Assembly (NCBI RefSeq): GCF_002443255.2
Contig: NW_019211458.1
Span: 35,520,096-35,584,095 of the forward strand
Length of the DNA: 64,000 nucleotides
Reading direction: 5' to 3'
Source: Varroa destructor
Lineage: Eukaryota; Arthropoda; Arachnida; Mesostigmata; Varroidae
Shown here piece after piece: positions 23,830-36,889 of this stretch. The notes beneath the pieces were generated by a model. That model saw nothing but the letters and a program-made list of their open reading frames with translations. It had not been told where the DNA came from and did not search any database. The translations under genes were made by a program, and so were the position numbers. Numbering within the stretch: the stretch's first letter is position 1; each line of letters opens with the position of its first letter.

Positions 23830-26449
23830 CTGAAAATGTTCAAGTAGGAGTAAAGTAAAGGTTGTGGGGAAAAAGCGAACGGGCAGCTGCTGCGAGGATC
23901 GACAGTGCCAACTTAAAGTGCTTATGAAACGGAACGAGGTCCTAGATGCCTTTAGGCCGTGAAACGAACATAGAAGGAACACAAGGATCAACCTTGAGTT
24001 TTCAGTGCTGCATCGTGACTGAGGCGGAAACGCAGGTAGCGAGAAACGGGAACTACTGGCCGGAGTATTGATATAGAACTCCTCGTATCAGAGTCTTGAT
24101 TGATTATCGGTAAGGCGCACGAGGGCCGAACGCAATCGTGGGACCAAATTCACACGCTTCATGGAGCGTTAACACTAAGGACCTGTTCATGAACTAAAAT
24201 GACACATGCGTTTTCGCTATCCGCAGGCTATACGAATATTTTGTCTGTGGGTGCTTCTGAAGGAAGGCAAAAAAAAAAACGCTAATATTGTACTTGTCTC
24301 GGAAGGTGAAGAGGAAAAAATCCGAATCAGAAATGCTCTTTATATAAAAACGCAGTGGAATCAAAGATCACTGAAACTATTGACTAGCTAGTCTGGCTTG
24401 CGCGGATGGAATTAACTTAGAGCTGTTATCATGCCGCGGAAATGAACATTTATAGGTATAAAGACAGATACTGATGATGTATCGCAATTTAGCAAAACGA
24501 GTTGTCAATTCAAATCTGCACTGGTAATATAACGCAGCGCTTGACACCCAACCATGAGGTTGTATATTTGATGTCCAGTTGACACCCAGTGATATTTGCG
24601 TTATAATATTAGCATATCGGGCTGTGCCTTTGACAAAGGGGAATGATACTGAATCAGAAACTCTTAACACATTGAAAGGTATCCCCACTCCGTTACGGGT
24701 CCTAACATTGGCGTAGCCATTAGTGTTGGAAGATTTTTGCCCTGCGCCAAACAGATTGCAATACTAGAAGCCAATAGAAAAGTTTTGACACTTAAACATG
24801 TTACTGCCACTGATTTTCGCGTGTTGTTTCTAGTAAAACGGTAGCATTATCGACTCAATGCTAGGCAAGTGAAACAAACAAGCTGGATTCTAAGACGACT
24901 GTTTATTCGAAAACTAATACGTGCCGCTTGTCAAGAAATCTTCAAAGGCTATATACGAGAGGCGCTTAAATTAGGACAAACTTAGTGGGGTAACGGGCAT
25001 GCGTTCATCCGCTACTTCTGACAGCACACAAAAACCATTTCTTTCCACGACCAAACAGCAAATTCGTTGTGAACAGCAACCATACGTTATTTCTGAAATT
25101 GGGGTGAAGATCAGCTGTTATCCAATCTTTGCGTTCTACACAAACCCTTTTGGTTCACTCAAAATCGACAGATCACCGTGTCGAAGCTGCGGAAAAAGGA
25201 AAAGGGCATGTTCCAGTACAGGTCAACATATAATCTACAACAAAGAAATGATAATGCGGGCCTCAAAATTAATCATTACTGCCCGAAGGTGCATTTCTAA
25301 TTATTAATGTAAAGAAATTTTATGTGACTGAGCGTGAGGTGTTAAGACCTCAGGCGTATGTTATATGTCATAGAAGTCTGGCGGATGCTTTCCGGGGACA
25401 ATAAAACCGGAGGACTCGACCGGTGTTGTTTACTACTCAGTTTTTTTCTCAAAAAGCAGCAGGTCGTTTTCGATCTTCTATAAGCAATTTTTTTTAAAAA
25501 TTTCCAATGTAAAAATGAACCCTAGATGATTTATTACTCATGATCTATGGTATGCGCCTATAGTTGGGAAAAGTCTATTTTCGGCCGAAGTTCATGTTCT
25601 ATGTACGATGCCCATAGAAAAATTCGTCATGCCACCCTAGTCCTTGTAATAAAACGAACGTATTATCCGCTTGTTTTGCAAAGTGGGGTGCATCCTTGTA
25701 CAGCTGCAATGTCCGAAGGTAGACCATAGGTCTTCCAACAAGCCAGCTCGTGCAGGGTTGACTGCTTGAGAATAAAACCATATTCAAGACCAAGAACCTA
25801 TGGCCGCCGAATAGCCCAGATTGATAACGTTCGCTTCGTATTCTTATCGAAAAGGCAGTTGCAAAAGGAACTTTTAAAACGAGCCGTTTACAACTTGAAT
25901 TGAAGCACCAATCGCGTTGAGTAATCGTTATGTTGAATAAATATGACTGTCAAAAATGACACTTCCAGTTTACGACAAAAAATTGTTGAAAGATCTGTGT
26001 CTATTTCGGTACAGCCTTATAAATAAAGCATAAAAAAAAGTTACGATTTATGTGCCGTTGCCTGTTAATATTAATTTACTATCAAACCTGACAAATAACG
26101 CAATGACTTAAATATTTACAGTTCGCGGGTTGTCGCGCCTAAGTTCCAAAATGCATTCACGATAACTTGCTTTTCTCTATAGTAAATCCCTTACAGCGCT
26201 AAAAAATATGCAGAAATAAGTATCTCAAAATACGTTCCTCAAGATATATTCGCTGTCTTTAATGAATAACCTTGTGTTATATTTCTGTAGATTAAAAGAA
26301 AATCTGTCGGTGTATCGGATCAATGTTCATCCTGTTGTATTTGATTTTAGTGCGGTTGTTGGTGGCTTGCCACGCTCGTAAATGGTAATGACAAGGATCT
26401 TAAGTAGATATAACTCACGGGTGTTGGACAAAGGGCGGAATTGACATAC
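23830..26449. other. Probable intron, no further exon supported
   Basis: This region lies between two minus-strand exons. Frames at 24377-24688 (minus) and 24999-25307 (plus) are 102-103 codons long but have no family resemblance and no fitting splice sites. Confidence 0.4.
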
Positions 26450-26651
26450 CGTGAGGGGTGGTACCGCGGTTTCCTGAGCCTGCGCTGCTCGCTGTCTGTG
26501 GCGCCGCGCTGTAGAGCAAACAGTTGGAACGAGTACAATTCGAGTCGGAATCAGAGTGGTAACCGGCGCTGACATCTGTCGACGAATCATCTTCAGGGTC
26601 GTCGCTCGCGGCTCCTCCCGAGGGCTCGACCTCTCGCATTAGCTCTACGAC
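26450..26651 (-). CDS. Ser/Asp-rich exon of large minus-strand gene
   Basis: The exon is bounded by an acceptor ending TTATTAATAG and the good donor ACG/GTATGT. It codes 67 residues plus one base, starting VVELMREVEPSGG and passing into an acidic Asp/Ser/Glu tract (SDDPEDDSSTDVSAGYHSDS), then a Ser/Ala/Gly/Thr-rich linker. It is entered in phase 0 from the exon at 26834-26926 and leaves in phase 1. The acidic serine tract resembles casein kinase 2 target regions and is likely disordered. Codon use is strongly C/G-ending. I do not recognise the family. An alternative reading-through version would stop 11 codons after the donor. Confidence 0.72.
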
Positions 26652-26833
26652 CTATTAATAAGTTAAGGTTGTATTTGAACGTTCGCAATGAAGAAAATGC
26701 TTTTCAAATTAAAATGGCATAGAATTATAGGTATAGACATAGAATTTGTACGACCCCTACTTAACTCGTGATTAGTTTCTCATTTACCTATATTCTATAT
26801 TTTTTATTTCATATCAGGTACTAAGAATTGTAC

Positions 26834-26926
26834 CTTTTGGCAACCCCACGAGTAACACATGAGTGCCGCAGACACAATGGACGCCTCCGCATCAACATCC
26901 GACGCCTCCTTGCGTAGCTGCGTGAA
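26834..26926 (-). CDS. Helical exon of large minus-strand gene
   Basis: A 93-base exon between the acceptor TTGAATTTCAG and the donor AAG/GTACAA. It codes 31 residues in phase 0 at both ends: FTQLRKEASDVDAEASIVSA, then ALMCYSWGCQK. The charged heptad-like pattern continues into the next exon (VVELMREVE), suggesting a helix or coiled coil. The same strand, phase and style as the exons at 54.5-56.3 kb suggest one gene across a roughly 27.5 kb gap. That link is inference. The protein family is not known to me. Confidence 0.74.
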
Positions 26927-27749
26927 CTGAAATTCAACATGACGAGTAAAAAACAACGTATAATTGATAGGTTTACATTAGCTGTGCGAGTTAAAGAGGA
27001 ATAATAATACTTTTCTGTGATACTTTTTTGGAGACGTCCAAAATGATCATATTGAACATATTCCATATTGAAACCGTATATAATATCAGCACCGAACACA
27101 ACATGCGAAAGTATTTTTATATGTTCTGACTTGTTCTACGTTTCGAACCGACTGCGTTTTATCTTTGCATAGGGTCGGTCAGCTTCCTGGATGTTATGTG
27201 GAAGCGAATTTCGCTAGACTGACGAATGGTAAAAAGCAGGGGCATGGTGGACAGATCGAGAAGGAGCCCTAATGTTTAGCTGACCCTAGAAAAATAAATC
27301 CTTCGGCTAGTTGCTTTACTTTTCGAGAGTGAATCTAACTTTACCTTGGGGTCGTAGGGGAAGCATTAACAGACTTTTTAGGATTTTGTTTGTTAGGTTT
27401 GTCTTAGCCATTTTTCTTCTTGTATGCTTGAGCTATACAGGGCAACGAACTGTAAATAGTAATCAGGCTGACTTGGACTCAAGAATCTTCTAAGTAAAAG
27501 TAAAGAGAAGTAGACCGAAATCCTTAGAGTTCTTCGACAGAATTTCCGGGTTAGAACTGAGCCCAATAGGGAGGCTAATTGTTAATTAACTATTTATAAA
27601 AACAAATACGCGCATGGTATATGTACACATGTAAATAAGATCCGGGCATACGTATATAAGCTTTCAGCACTATGTGAGAACACCTCATTTTTACTGCGCT
27701 TAACTGCGTGTTAGACATACACTGTGGACAAGTGGACTGCCCCGCTCAA

Positions 27750-29030
27750 ACGTGTTACTGGGAGTTGGCTCTTCCCACTGGATGCACCATGCTCGGACCC
27801 CGCCTACCCCCAATCTCTTCAGTTTTTACTCTGATCTGCACAAGATCTCGACGGCAATCGACCGTCTGAGACATGGAAAACCAGAGACTGGGTCGCCCTT
27901 TAACTCCTCTTCTTGACCAGATATGTGCAACTAAAGACAGCTGTTTTTTTTTCTCAGTTGTTTTCCCATGGAGTCGAACGGTGCAAAACCGGGCCGGTAG
28001 ATTCCGTGCAAGTGAAGAGCAGTGCTCACCTGTTACATCTGCGTATCGTGAGAATCAGCAAGCCGGCCAAACTGTTGTACTAGGACTAGTTTTGTCGGTT
28101 TCCACCGGCTCAGACCAAAAGAGGCATACAACTATTTTGCTTCAGATGTATGTCCTCTTAGGGACGAAACTCCTCTTGCCTTCCTATAGTTTTTGCACTG
28201 CAGCAGATGCCAGACAACGCGGCCTCACTTCTGTACTTTTGCGGGGCAAGAAGGTGAGCACAAAGAAAGAGAAAAGGGAATTGGGCAAGCAACAGACGGA
28301 GAATGCTGTAGGTCGTGCACCTATTATTCACTGTCGGAGCGGCCTTTTCCCGTTGTCGGAGGATCGTCACCAGGCTAGTGAGCCGGGAGAAACTCGTGCA
28401 AGCGATTGAGAAGCGACTTCACGAGAGAAAAAGGATCGAGAAGAGAGACAGGGCGGAAGGGCGTCAAACTAGTGAGTGCTGACTGAACAAGTGCTTCTGT
28501 GTGTGAGTGTATCTGCAGGGAAAAGAAAAAACACCGGTGGTCCAAGTAAAGGGATGAACATCGGGCGCATCCGAGTGCGAAGTCTGGTGTGCGCTGATAA
28601 GTTTTTCCCAAACGTCTGCACCCCTGCATCCAGGCGGACCAGCCCTGGGAATCCAATAGTCGAACGCTATGGCCGGACTTAGGTAGACGGCAGTCAACAG
28701 CAAGCTCGCGCCCACAACGTCGTCCTACTAGTACGTAAGTACGTATATACGGTCGGACACCGTTGACGGCCTCCTGATACCAGTGCGTATAGCGGGATAC
28801 AGCTAGTTCGCTCGGAGCCATGTTTTGACTTACTGCGTCGGTACTTCTAGTACTAACGCAGGCGGAAATTCGCAGCAATAGCAGTACTGGCAAAGGCGGC
28901 AACGCCGCCAAAAACGATAGCCGTCTGAGCCGTCAGCCATCTGCAAAAAGGACAGGACTGCTAACATCACATCGACACACATTGCATACAGATATGTATG
29001 TGCAGATTTTGACGACGCGTCTAACATTAC
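27750..29030. other. GC-rich island with donors on both strands
   Basis: Base composition rises sharply and long frames open on both strands: 178 codons at 27873-28409 (+) and 178 codons at 28375-28911 (minus). Neither product resembles a family. The minus one starts with a hydrophobic MAALPPLPVLLLLRISA. Good donors exist on the + strand (AAG/GTGAGC near 28252) and on the minus strand (CAG/GTGAGC near 28030). The minus donor could join a non-coding leader to the exon at 26834-26926 and so be an internal promoter of the large minus-strand gene. Promoter or 5' exon is my preferred reading. A real coding exon in either direction remains possible. Confidence 0.35.
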
Positions 29031-30018
29031 CGTTGTGTTAAGGTGATGTAACGGTTTCTTTACTGAAACAAGCAGCGACGGTGTATGCCGCGAATATCGT
29101 TATATGTGATCGGCAAAATAAGAACGCGACTATAAAAGGATTATCGCCATTATTGAGCTTCTACCTTTCTATCTAAGAGTAACATTTGAATAGTAGAATC
29201 TTTTGTTGGCTGCAAGGTACTCCAACTACATAAATATAGAGATTTTAGCGTTTTGCCGAAATTATACTGAGCAAGATCATGAATTAACGCCTACAACGAA
29301 TGCAGTTTCGTTTGCGTGTAATTATGACATCTATATGACGGTTTCGCAGTCCATACCGATGGTAGAGGCTGAAAACAGAAGTAGCAATAATGGTAATAGT
29401 AAACAACAAACGACATTGAAATGAATTATTCATAGCGTTAAAATGTGTGTCCTGCAGGCTTTTTCTTTCTTTCTTTTTATTGTATTGTATACAACTTCTG
29501 GCTAGCCCTTCTCCGTTTAACAATAAGCTTTGGCCGTAACGATTGAACGTAATATTACGGAACTGAGTGGAAATAATAGTCTATGAGCCAATATAAGAGT
29601 CACGTTGAGAAAAGTACTTATATTCATAACAATAGGACAACTGCTTCTCATTTTGCCTAAGAGGCCGTCGAAGCCGTGAATAGGACACGTCTCTCATCGG
29701 CTGTTATATGATCTAACCTAAAATACTTTACTTTGTTAGCACCTGTTTCTAGCGCTGCATCCATGTTTAAACTACCTAATATTCGGTGATTTGTGATAAT
29801 GAATAATGTTATATGGGTTTGATTAAGGGAGAAGGGTGGGAGAGTTAACTTAATTAGTTTGAAAATTCTTTCAGCTCAAAGCAGTAGATAGAAATCGGGA
29901 ATACGTATTTACTCTATGGTACTGTAGGGAATAGAGTGGGTTGTTAAAAACAGTGTCAATCCTTTTCAAGCCAAAGTTGAAGCAGTTATTTTTTGATTTC
30001 GAAATAATATTACTAAAC

Positions 30019-30575
30019 TTAAAATACTCCATCTTGATCGATGACTTTCTGCCACCCTTGGTGACATCATAATCCAGTTATTATGCAGCTTCTGTGACCT
30101 CTGGGTAGGAAATTTTAACGATTCATTTTGTGCGCCCGTCTACCCAAATTAAATCAGTACCATAAGGAGGTTCTGCAGAAACTGAGGCAGACAATGGTCT
30201 GGTGATGCAAGACCTGGCTATACGACAGGTCCATTAAAATTTCTTCTTTGAGTTTTTTCATTTTTGCCGAACAGCTAAAGACGTATGTAGTCTGGCTGTA
30301 TTATCATGGTTAAAAACGACGTCCTTTTTGCTCATCACCTCCAGTCGATTTTTGCTCAGTGGTTTGTTGTACCCGTATTAGCTATTTGCAAGAAAAATTT
30401 AAATCAATCGCTTTGCTCGCCGGCAGAAACCCATAATGTACGATTTCTTTTCAATTCCAAAGTCAAAAAAATACAGCATTGCCTCCGTTGGCGTCAGTTT
30501 GGGTTTTGCTACAGACTACGTTCGCATCTTTATTTATTCTTTGTTTCTATCAATCACTCGTGACCGATAGCTCTA
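30019..30575 (-). pseudogene. Decayed mariner (Tc1/mariner) transposase
   Basis: Read on the minus strand, several conserved mariner blocks appear in the right order and spacing. VAKPKLTPTEAML (near 30512-30470) matches the VAKP..T..KVML block. Next comes a degenerate LLP block. VVFNHDNTARLHTSL (near 30320-30275) matches the HDNARPHTSL block with the second catalytic Asp. SPDHCLPQFLQNLL matches the SPDY/LQN block, which should carry the third Asp. A C-terminal WQKVIDQDG then ends in TAA at 30019. The frame changes at least twice and several stops interrupt it, and the place of the first catalytic Asp (GDEKW block, near 30560) reads as His. It is therefore dead. I could not define terminal inverted repeats. 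It lies in the large gap between minus-strand exons, probably in an intron. Confidence 0.85.
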
Positions 30576-30599
30576 ATGGCTCGATTGTGTTGCGTTTCT

Positions 30600-33500
30600 C
30601 TAGAGTTTCGCAGATGAGAACGCGGCCGAGTATACTTGTTTGCGCAAATTCGTATGGCAGTCAAATATCGATTGCAGCTAATTTCCTTATTACTGCCTAT
30701 TTGCTTGACTATATAATGGCTATTGCACTAACTTCATCAACATTTTCCGTACCACTACCAGAAGCGTCTTTCTCCAGAGTGAAAACGACAGAGCTATTGT
30801 TTTACCGTTCCTTTCGGTAACGCATCAGGATAATAAGGAGTAGACGTTTTTCTGGATTTGAGCAACGTTTGTTTTGTATCGTAATAGAACTATAAAAGGC
30901 AGCAATGCTTTTCAGAAATTTCACCCGCCTTTAAAATACTCTATCTAATCTAAAGTTTGAAGCGACCCATATATTACTCGAGATATGTGACTTATCAACT
31001 ACCTAGCTGGAGAAACGTTCCATATTTTTTGACAATCCAACATGAATCCGTCTCAATATTCAAAAAGCAGTCATTCTGTAGTGATCTTAACTTCACTAGG
31101 CATATTATTAGGACGTGACGGAGTATTACCAAATAATAAGTAACAATAAACCCCGACGCACCTTGTCCTTGATAATTACTCAGTAAAAATGTTAGTACAC
31201 AAGGAACAATTCAAAAACTGTGATGAAAGTGTACTACCTCGCTTTTCACATGTAGGCTGCCATGTTTCTTCACAACTCCATAATAATTGCTCACTCAGGT
31301 CAGTTGATCTTCCTCTCAAATTCTGATATTTGCTTCTCATTTTTAGTTTGGCGATTTAGAATCCCATCGCGGCTGTAAAACTTATCAATTCCAGGTCTTT
31401 TCAAACGACACGTCTCATTTCAAATTTCCCGTGTTTTATCTGTATCGCTTTATTCGCTTCTCCGGCTACATCTGGCTTTGTTATCTTCACTTACCTTCAC
31501 CTTAGCTCACTATTTACCATCAAGCTCCCTTTTCGCACTTATGCCCACTGTCCCCACTGGCCCTCCACCTTCTTCTAGGACACAGTTGACCCTGCTCACT
31601 TCTGACGGCCTTCCTCTCTATCCCTTATTTGTAGCTTGGAACCCTTTTGCTGCTTGCTTTAAAAGACTATCACTTCGAGTATTCAAGATCTCAATTATCA
31701 TATGCCCCGTTATCCAAAAAAGCGTTGCTGTTATCCTAATTAGCTAGCTTCTGACTTTTAAGCCGCATACGGCTCAAATTCTGGGCCGCTTCGGGTCAGA
31801 ATTGTCATTTAAAAGCCGAAATTTGACTGCAATAAATATGCTAAACTTATAGGAATGCTTTCATCCAGACTTAAGACACAGCGTTTATACAACCGAAATT
31901 TCTAAAAAAAAATGCGCTCAATTTTATTAGGATAAAAGCACAAATTCTATACAAGATGCGTGATCGGAATAAGTGGCTAGATAATCATTATGAAGATGAT
32001 TATATTGCTTTTATTCTGGATAATTTCGATATGACCTCGTAGTGGTTAAGTAATTACTTGAAAAAGTTCATACAGTCGCTGCATGTAAAAAAATTAAACA
32101 TGCATCATCAAACATTTCTATAAGATTTCAAGAAGCCAACATGATCACGATTAACCTCTGAGAAACTCTACTGAATTTAGTGAATCACCATGACAATTCA
32201 AGACCATATAGATCTTAAGTTACCCAACGAAAACTGAGCGAACCTTAGTTGACTAATTTTAATACTTCCACTGTGTATCGCAGGTCATTTAGTTTCTGCT
32301 CAACTTCCCTAATAATGTTCATTTAATTCCAATGGATAAAGGCGAAATCATTTATGATAATTTTTCACCCAGAAGCCAAGGAGGTTCTACAGTATGGGAC
32401 GTAGTATTGTTACCGGAAAGGTGACAGAAGGCCACTGATCGAAGGAAGCGTAATTTGTTTCGTAGAATTATTTTGAGATATTTGAAACGGAGTTTGCTTC
32501 AATTGGCTTTAAAATAACCAGTACTTCTCCGATAATCCAACGTAAAACGAAAACCAAGTGAAACCTGTTACCGTACCCTGTTTGGCTCAGCGCAGGGGCA
32601 GGCAGAACAGCTTAGATGTCGAATCGAACAAGTATTGCTGTTATGTAACTCAAAAACTTCCAACAAGTTCTGTCAGAAAATGTATAATACAACGCATAAC
32701 AGCTGTCTGAGAATAGCGTAAATAAGGCGCAATTGAAGACTATGGCTATCTTCTTAACTGTCGCACAGCTACCGACAAGGCGCGTCTTAATCTCGTCAAC
32801 CGCAACTCGAATAGCTTCTTCTATGAAAATCGTTCTTCACGACAGCGTCAAAGATTTGCCTCACTAGGAGATAGCTGACCGGACTTATCTGGGATTTAAC
32901 AAACGTATTTATAAAACAACATAGTAACTATATAAGCAGCCCCTCGTAGCGATTAGCCCAATCTTTTTTTTTTCGCTGTACTCATAATCCTTGTTATCCT
33001 ATAATCTCCTGTAGTAGCGATCTTACTAACGCTGAGATTTAAATTGACGGAATCCTCTTGCTCATGGTTACTACAGCCATATTGCTTTCTCAATGGGAAG
33101 CCCCTCGGAAAGCCCAGCTGGAAGGGAGAAAGGAGATTTAAGGTAGGGCTGAAGCTAAATGGCTATAGAAAATTCAGATATTTTTTTCAGATTGAGTCGA
33201 TAGGTGCTGAGATAATCTTTTGAGGCTTTGCATTTATAAATAGAAACAGAGCAGTTCTTTTTATATGCATAGTAAAATACAAGTGAAGAAGGAGATATTG
33301 AAGATGAAACTTGAATAAAGTGCCCCGAGATTAAACTTCATCGGTCTGCAGTTACTTCTTTATAATTGGCTTTACAGCTCCCGCAAATTTCAACAACTAA
33401 GAGTAGCGACGACGCAGGTGAAACGGGGCCATCAACATGAAAATAGTTACACTGATAAGGGCCTACGCCAGGATCAACAAGATTTAGGCGCAGAGAAACT

Positions 33501-36500
33501 CAGGAGAAGGAAAATGAAGCAGCACTATTCATGTGAATATGTCCCGTCGATGTGAGCCGCCGACGCAACGGTAAGAAACGAGAGAAGTGGTAGTGCTTCA
33601 CGCCGACCTCTTCCAGCTTTGTTTTTACAACTCTTTAACAATAGTAAATGGTTTTCTGAGGGGAGGACCTTAAAAATAAAATGCTTCTTAGCTGCACGTT
33701 TAAAAGGCAAACGCATAGTGCCGCACAAAGGATTTACCACAGACCTTTCGAAGCTTTTTTGGGCAAATATTTGAGTGAAAGAGACTCTATAGTTTCTAAG
33801 GAAAAATATCAACAGCAATCGGAAAAAGGTGATTCCAGATCTCATAAATTAAACACTGATGAAGTTTATTGTAGTTAACGGCGTTAAAAATTCTAAAAAC
33901 TCTTTTTTACTGGAGCGTGAGCGAGCCGCTTAGGAAAGTTCTAGGCTAGCGTGAAGGTACGTGGCGGAAGCGGCAACAGGACAATGATTCCTAAGGATGA
34001 CACCCCAAGGATAGTAAGAACTTGGGCTGAATCTGCCACCCAAATGGGGTAAAGACAAATGCGCTATTAAGGTTTCGTAAACGTTCCGATCAAGAGCAAA
34101 AGCTGAGGGTGTGCCAAATTACGTTCCACCCCTAGGATGTGGTCATCGAGAGGAAACAGACTGACTGTACACGGTGGGGAAGAAACTGAGGTAGACTTAA
34201 CAAGACGCACCACCGAAAGAGAGATGTTTAAAATATGCACAAATAAATTTAAAAAAAAAACGCATATCTGAGCCACGTGTAGTCGCCGTCTATAGCAATG
34301 GATGTAATATAATAAAACCGAAATATTGCTCGTGTACACTGCAGAGCATGTGGAATATTTTTTCTTTCATGTAAAACTAAACTTACCGGGTCTACAGGTT
34401 ACCGCCTATTCCAGTACTATTTCGATTCTATTGTTGTTGAGTTAAAGTTTCTACTTAACTAATAGACCTTATTTTCCAATAACATATCCCTGCCTAATGT
34501 TACCGTGCTTGGTTGTTGCCTCAAAATATTTTACAATCACACCCTTTTTTCGGTGGATTAGCTACTATAAAATCACATAGTTACTAATCATTACAGCTGC
34601 AGCTGGTCTCCTGCACAGTAGTTCCCTTGTCCTATCGGATAAGCTGTCGTTACGACCTGAAAAGGGATTCAGATGTGCCTTTGTCTGCAAGCTATTGTTT
34701 ATAGACTGTGAGGCACTGGCAGCGCAAAAAGGTCACTTATGACTCCCTCCCGCACGCATTCATTAGTCTATGGGTGCACCTGTATATTCTCAACTTTATT
34801 AACGGAACAATGATGTCAGGTCGACAAATCGTTATCACGTATATGTCGTATTTAAGAGTACGAATAACTAGACCACCGACGCATACGAGAATGTTATTTG
34901 TTGACAGTTGCTTAAGACTGCTTAGCAATGCGTACGTTTCTGTAACCGATGTGCCCTACGTAGAATATAATTAGGACCCCTCTTAAGTTTAAGATAGAGA
35001 GCACGGCCCAGCGGAAGGTGGAAGCCCAGGTCATTTGATAGGGTTCAAGTTTTTCCTTCATCATCTAAATCGTTTTCAAGCCTGCTGTTTCTTGTAACAT
35101 GACGATACGGATCTAATAGAACGGTTACATGTCCGCACTCTAAAGTCGCTTACTTTGAACGAATGCGAGACAGTCGTTGTGTCAAATTTATTCAGTAATG
35201 TCTAGTGCGGAGCCGAGGCACTATGCATGTCTACAAATGCGGGCTATTCTCGTCAGGATTTTGTGCTGTTTAAAGAAATGTCGTCCCAAAGGAAGTCGAT
35301 TTCGTTTGATAGTCTCAATGGTCCAATTTTTTTTTCACAGTTCACGCCTTAAACTTACGTCATATGATGTATTCAGTTTTGGGATGAGTGGCTTTGTTCG
35401 ATGGAACTTATGTGGAGCACAATATTAAAACGAATCGATAAACGTTATGTAATAGACTAAACGGATATTTAACTGTTATGTAGTACTATACGGGGCGATC
35501 TGGCATTTGCGTAGCCCTATAGCGTGAACGATTTGCCTAGGACAGATTGTAAAACACAAGAGGGTTGCGTTATTTATCGAATGTTCCGCTCAGCGGTACC
35601 CAGAACAACTGGACACATAACTCTGGCTTTAACATCTAAGACGGACGTCCTTCATAAAAAAAATTAAAGGTCTTTTGTAGGAACGCCGTAGGAACGATTA
35701 CCTCACGACGTATTACAGCTCGTTTGGCTGCAGTAACTGTTACTGGTTAGGTTCAAATCCATATATCATTATTAAACACCCATATATCATTATTTTGTTT
35801 AACTTACTTATGGAAAGATGGTAATAAATGGTAGCTAATTGAAATAGTTTGTTCTATATATCTATTCAACAATAGCCCTATATCGAGTTCACTAAAGGTG
35901 ATTCATGTGTGAACGATGCAGGTGGTGACAATTATCTGGGTGGTGTCCTGATCAGAACTAAGCCCTAGCTGAGACAAAGGTAAAACATAGCTTCGTGTAG
36001 GGACTATAAGGAATCGACTTTCGGAACAAAGCCTTCTCGTCGATCGACCTTTAAGGATAATGTAGTGGCCTAATACATAGCTATCGTGGCTAAGCAGAAT
36101 GCTAGAAAGTTCAGCACGTTGGCGGCATGGAGAATCCTTTGTCATACTTCCTGATGACACTACCGCTGAATAAACCTTATTGGCTTTATATAGGTCATGT
36201 GACCAACGTTCACAACGGCACCATACCGTGCCTGGTTAGATCATTGAATGCCACACTATCTATTCGAACGCATCCATATAGTTAATCTTGGCCCATTTTG
36301 CTATAACATGAAAGAAGTAAATTTGGCTATGGTGAAAACTTCTAATTATTGGGTAGTCAGTCCGTGAGTATGAGCTTGCTTATTATAGAGTTTTAGAAAC
36401 ACCACGCGAACGTCAGCCGTTGCCATAAGTAAGTTCAAATACTAATATGATAGCTTGGTTTAATGATAATGAATCTAAACGAAGAACTTGCTTGGATTCT

Positions 36501-36840
36501 ATAAGACGTTGACACCAGTTGTGTCGAGCTCTTCGTAGTTTGGTCAACTAACTATGAAGGACCCGTTCTGTTATGAATCACGTGGATACTGCTGCTGCTG
36601 CTACTTTTTAAACAGTCGTGTATCGGCACCAGCTGGCAGTATGCTTCCATACCATATTTAAGGGTATAGCCAATCATTAACAGCAGCGGGAATAGGTTAG
36701 TGGTTTGTCGTAGTCACGCCGTCCCAATTAGACGAACTTGCCGATTTTTGGGCATTATACCCATGAAGTCTTACACCCGAACGGCACCCGACGACCGACT
36801 TACTATTATTATTACTACTACGGTCTACAGTTTACTGACT
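30600..36840. other. No supported gene; may include mariner 5' end
   Basis: The N-terminal helix-turn-helix part of the mariner would be expected just beyond 30.6 kb but is too decayed to read. The rest shows no exon with good splice sites and coding bias. A short 15-base direct repeat (CCATATATCATTATT) occurs at 35759-35773 and 35780-35794. Confidence 0.4.
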
Positions 36841-36842
36841 AG

Positions 36843-36882
36843 TAGGACGGAGCAGTTTACGGACTTTATAGGACGGAGCAGT
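36843..36882. repeat. 14-bp direct repeat, period 26
   Basis: TAGGACGGAGCAGT occurs at 36843-36856 and exactly again at 36869-36882. This looks like one and a half units of a 26-base tandem duplication. Confidence 0.9.
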
Positions 36883-36889
36883 GGATAGA

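Noticed and set aside
27873..28911. Two 178-codon proteins on opposite strands
   Set aside because: They lie in a GC-rich island where stops are rare, overlap antisense, and show no domain. Treated as composition-driven rather than real genes.
35740..35775. tRNA-like B box (GGTTCAAATCC)
   Set aside because: It matches the T-loop promoter consensus, but no A box, acceptor stem or anticodon arm can be formed upstream.
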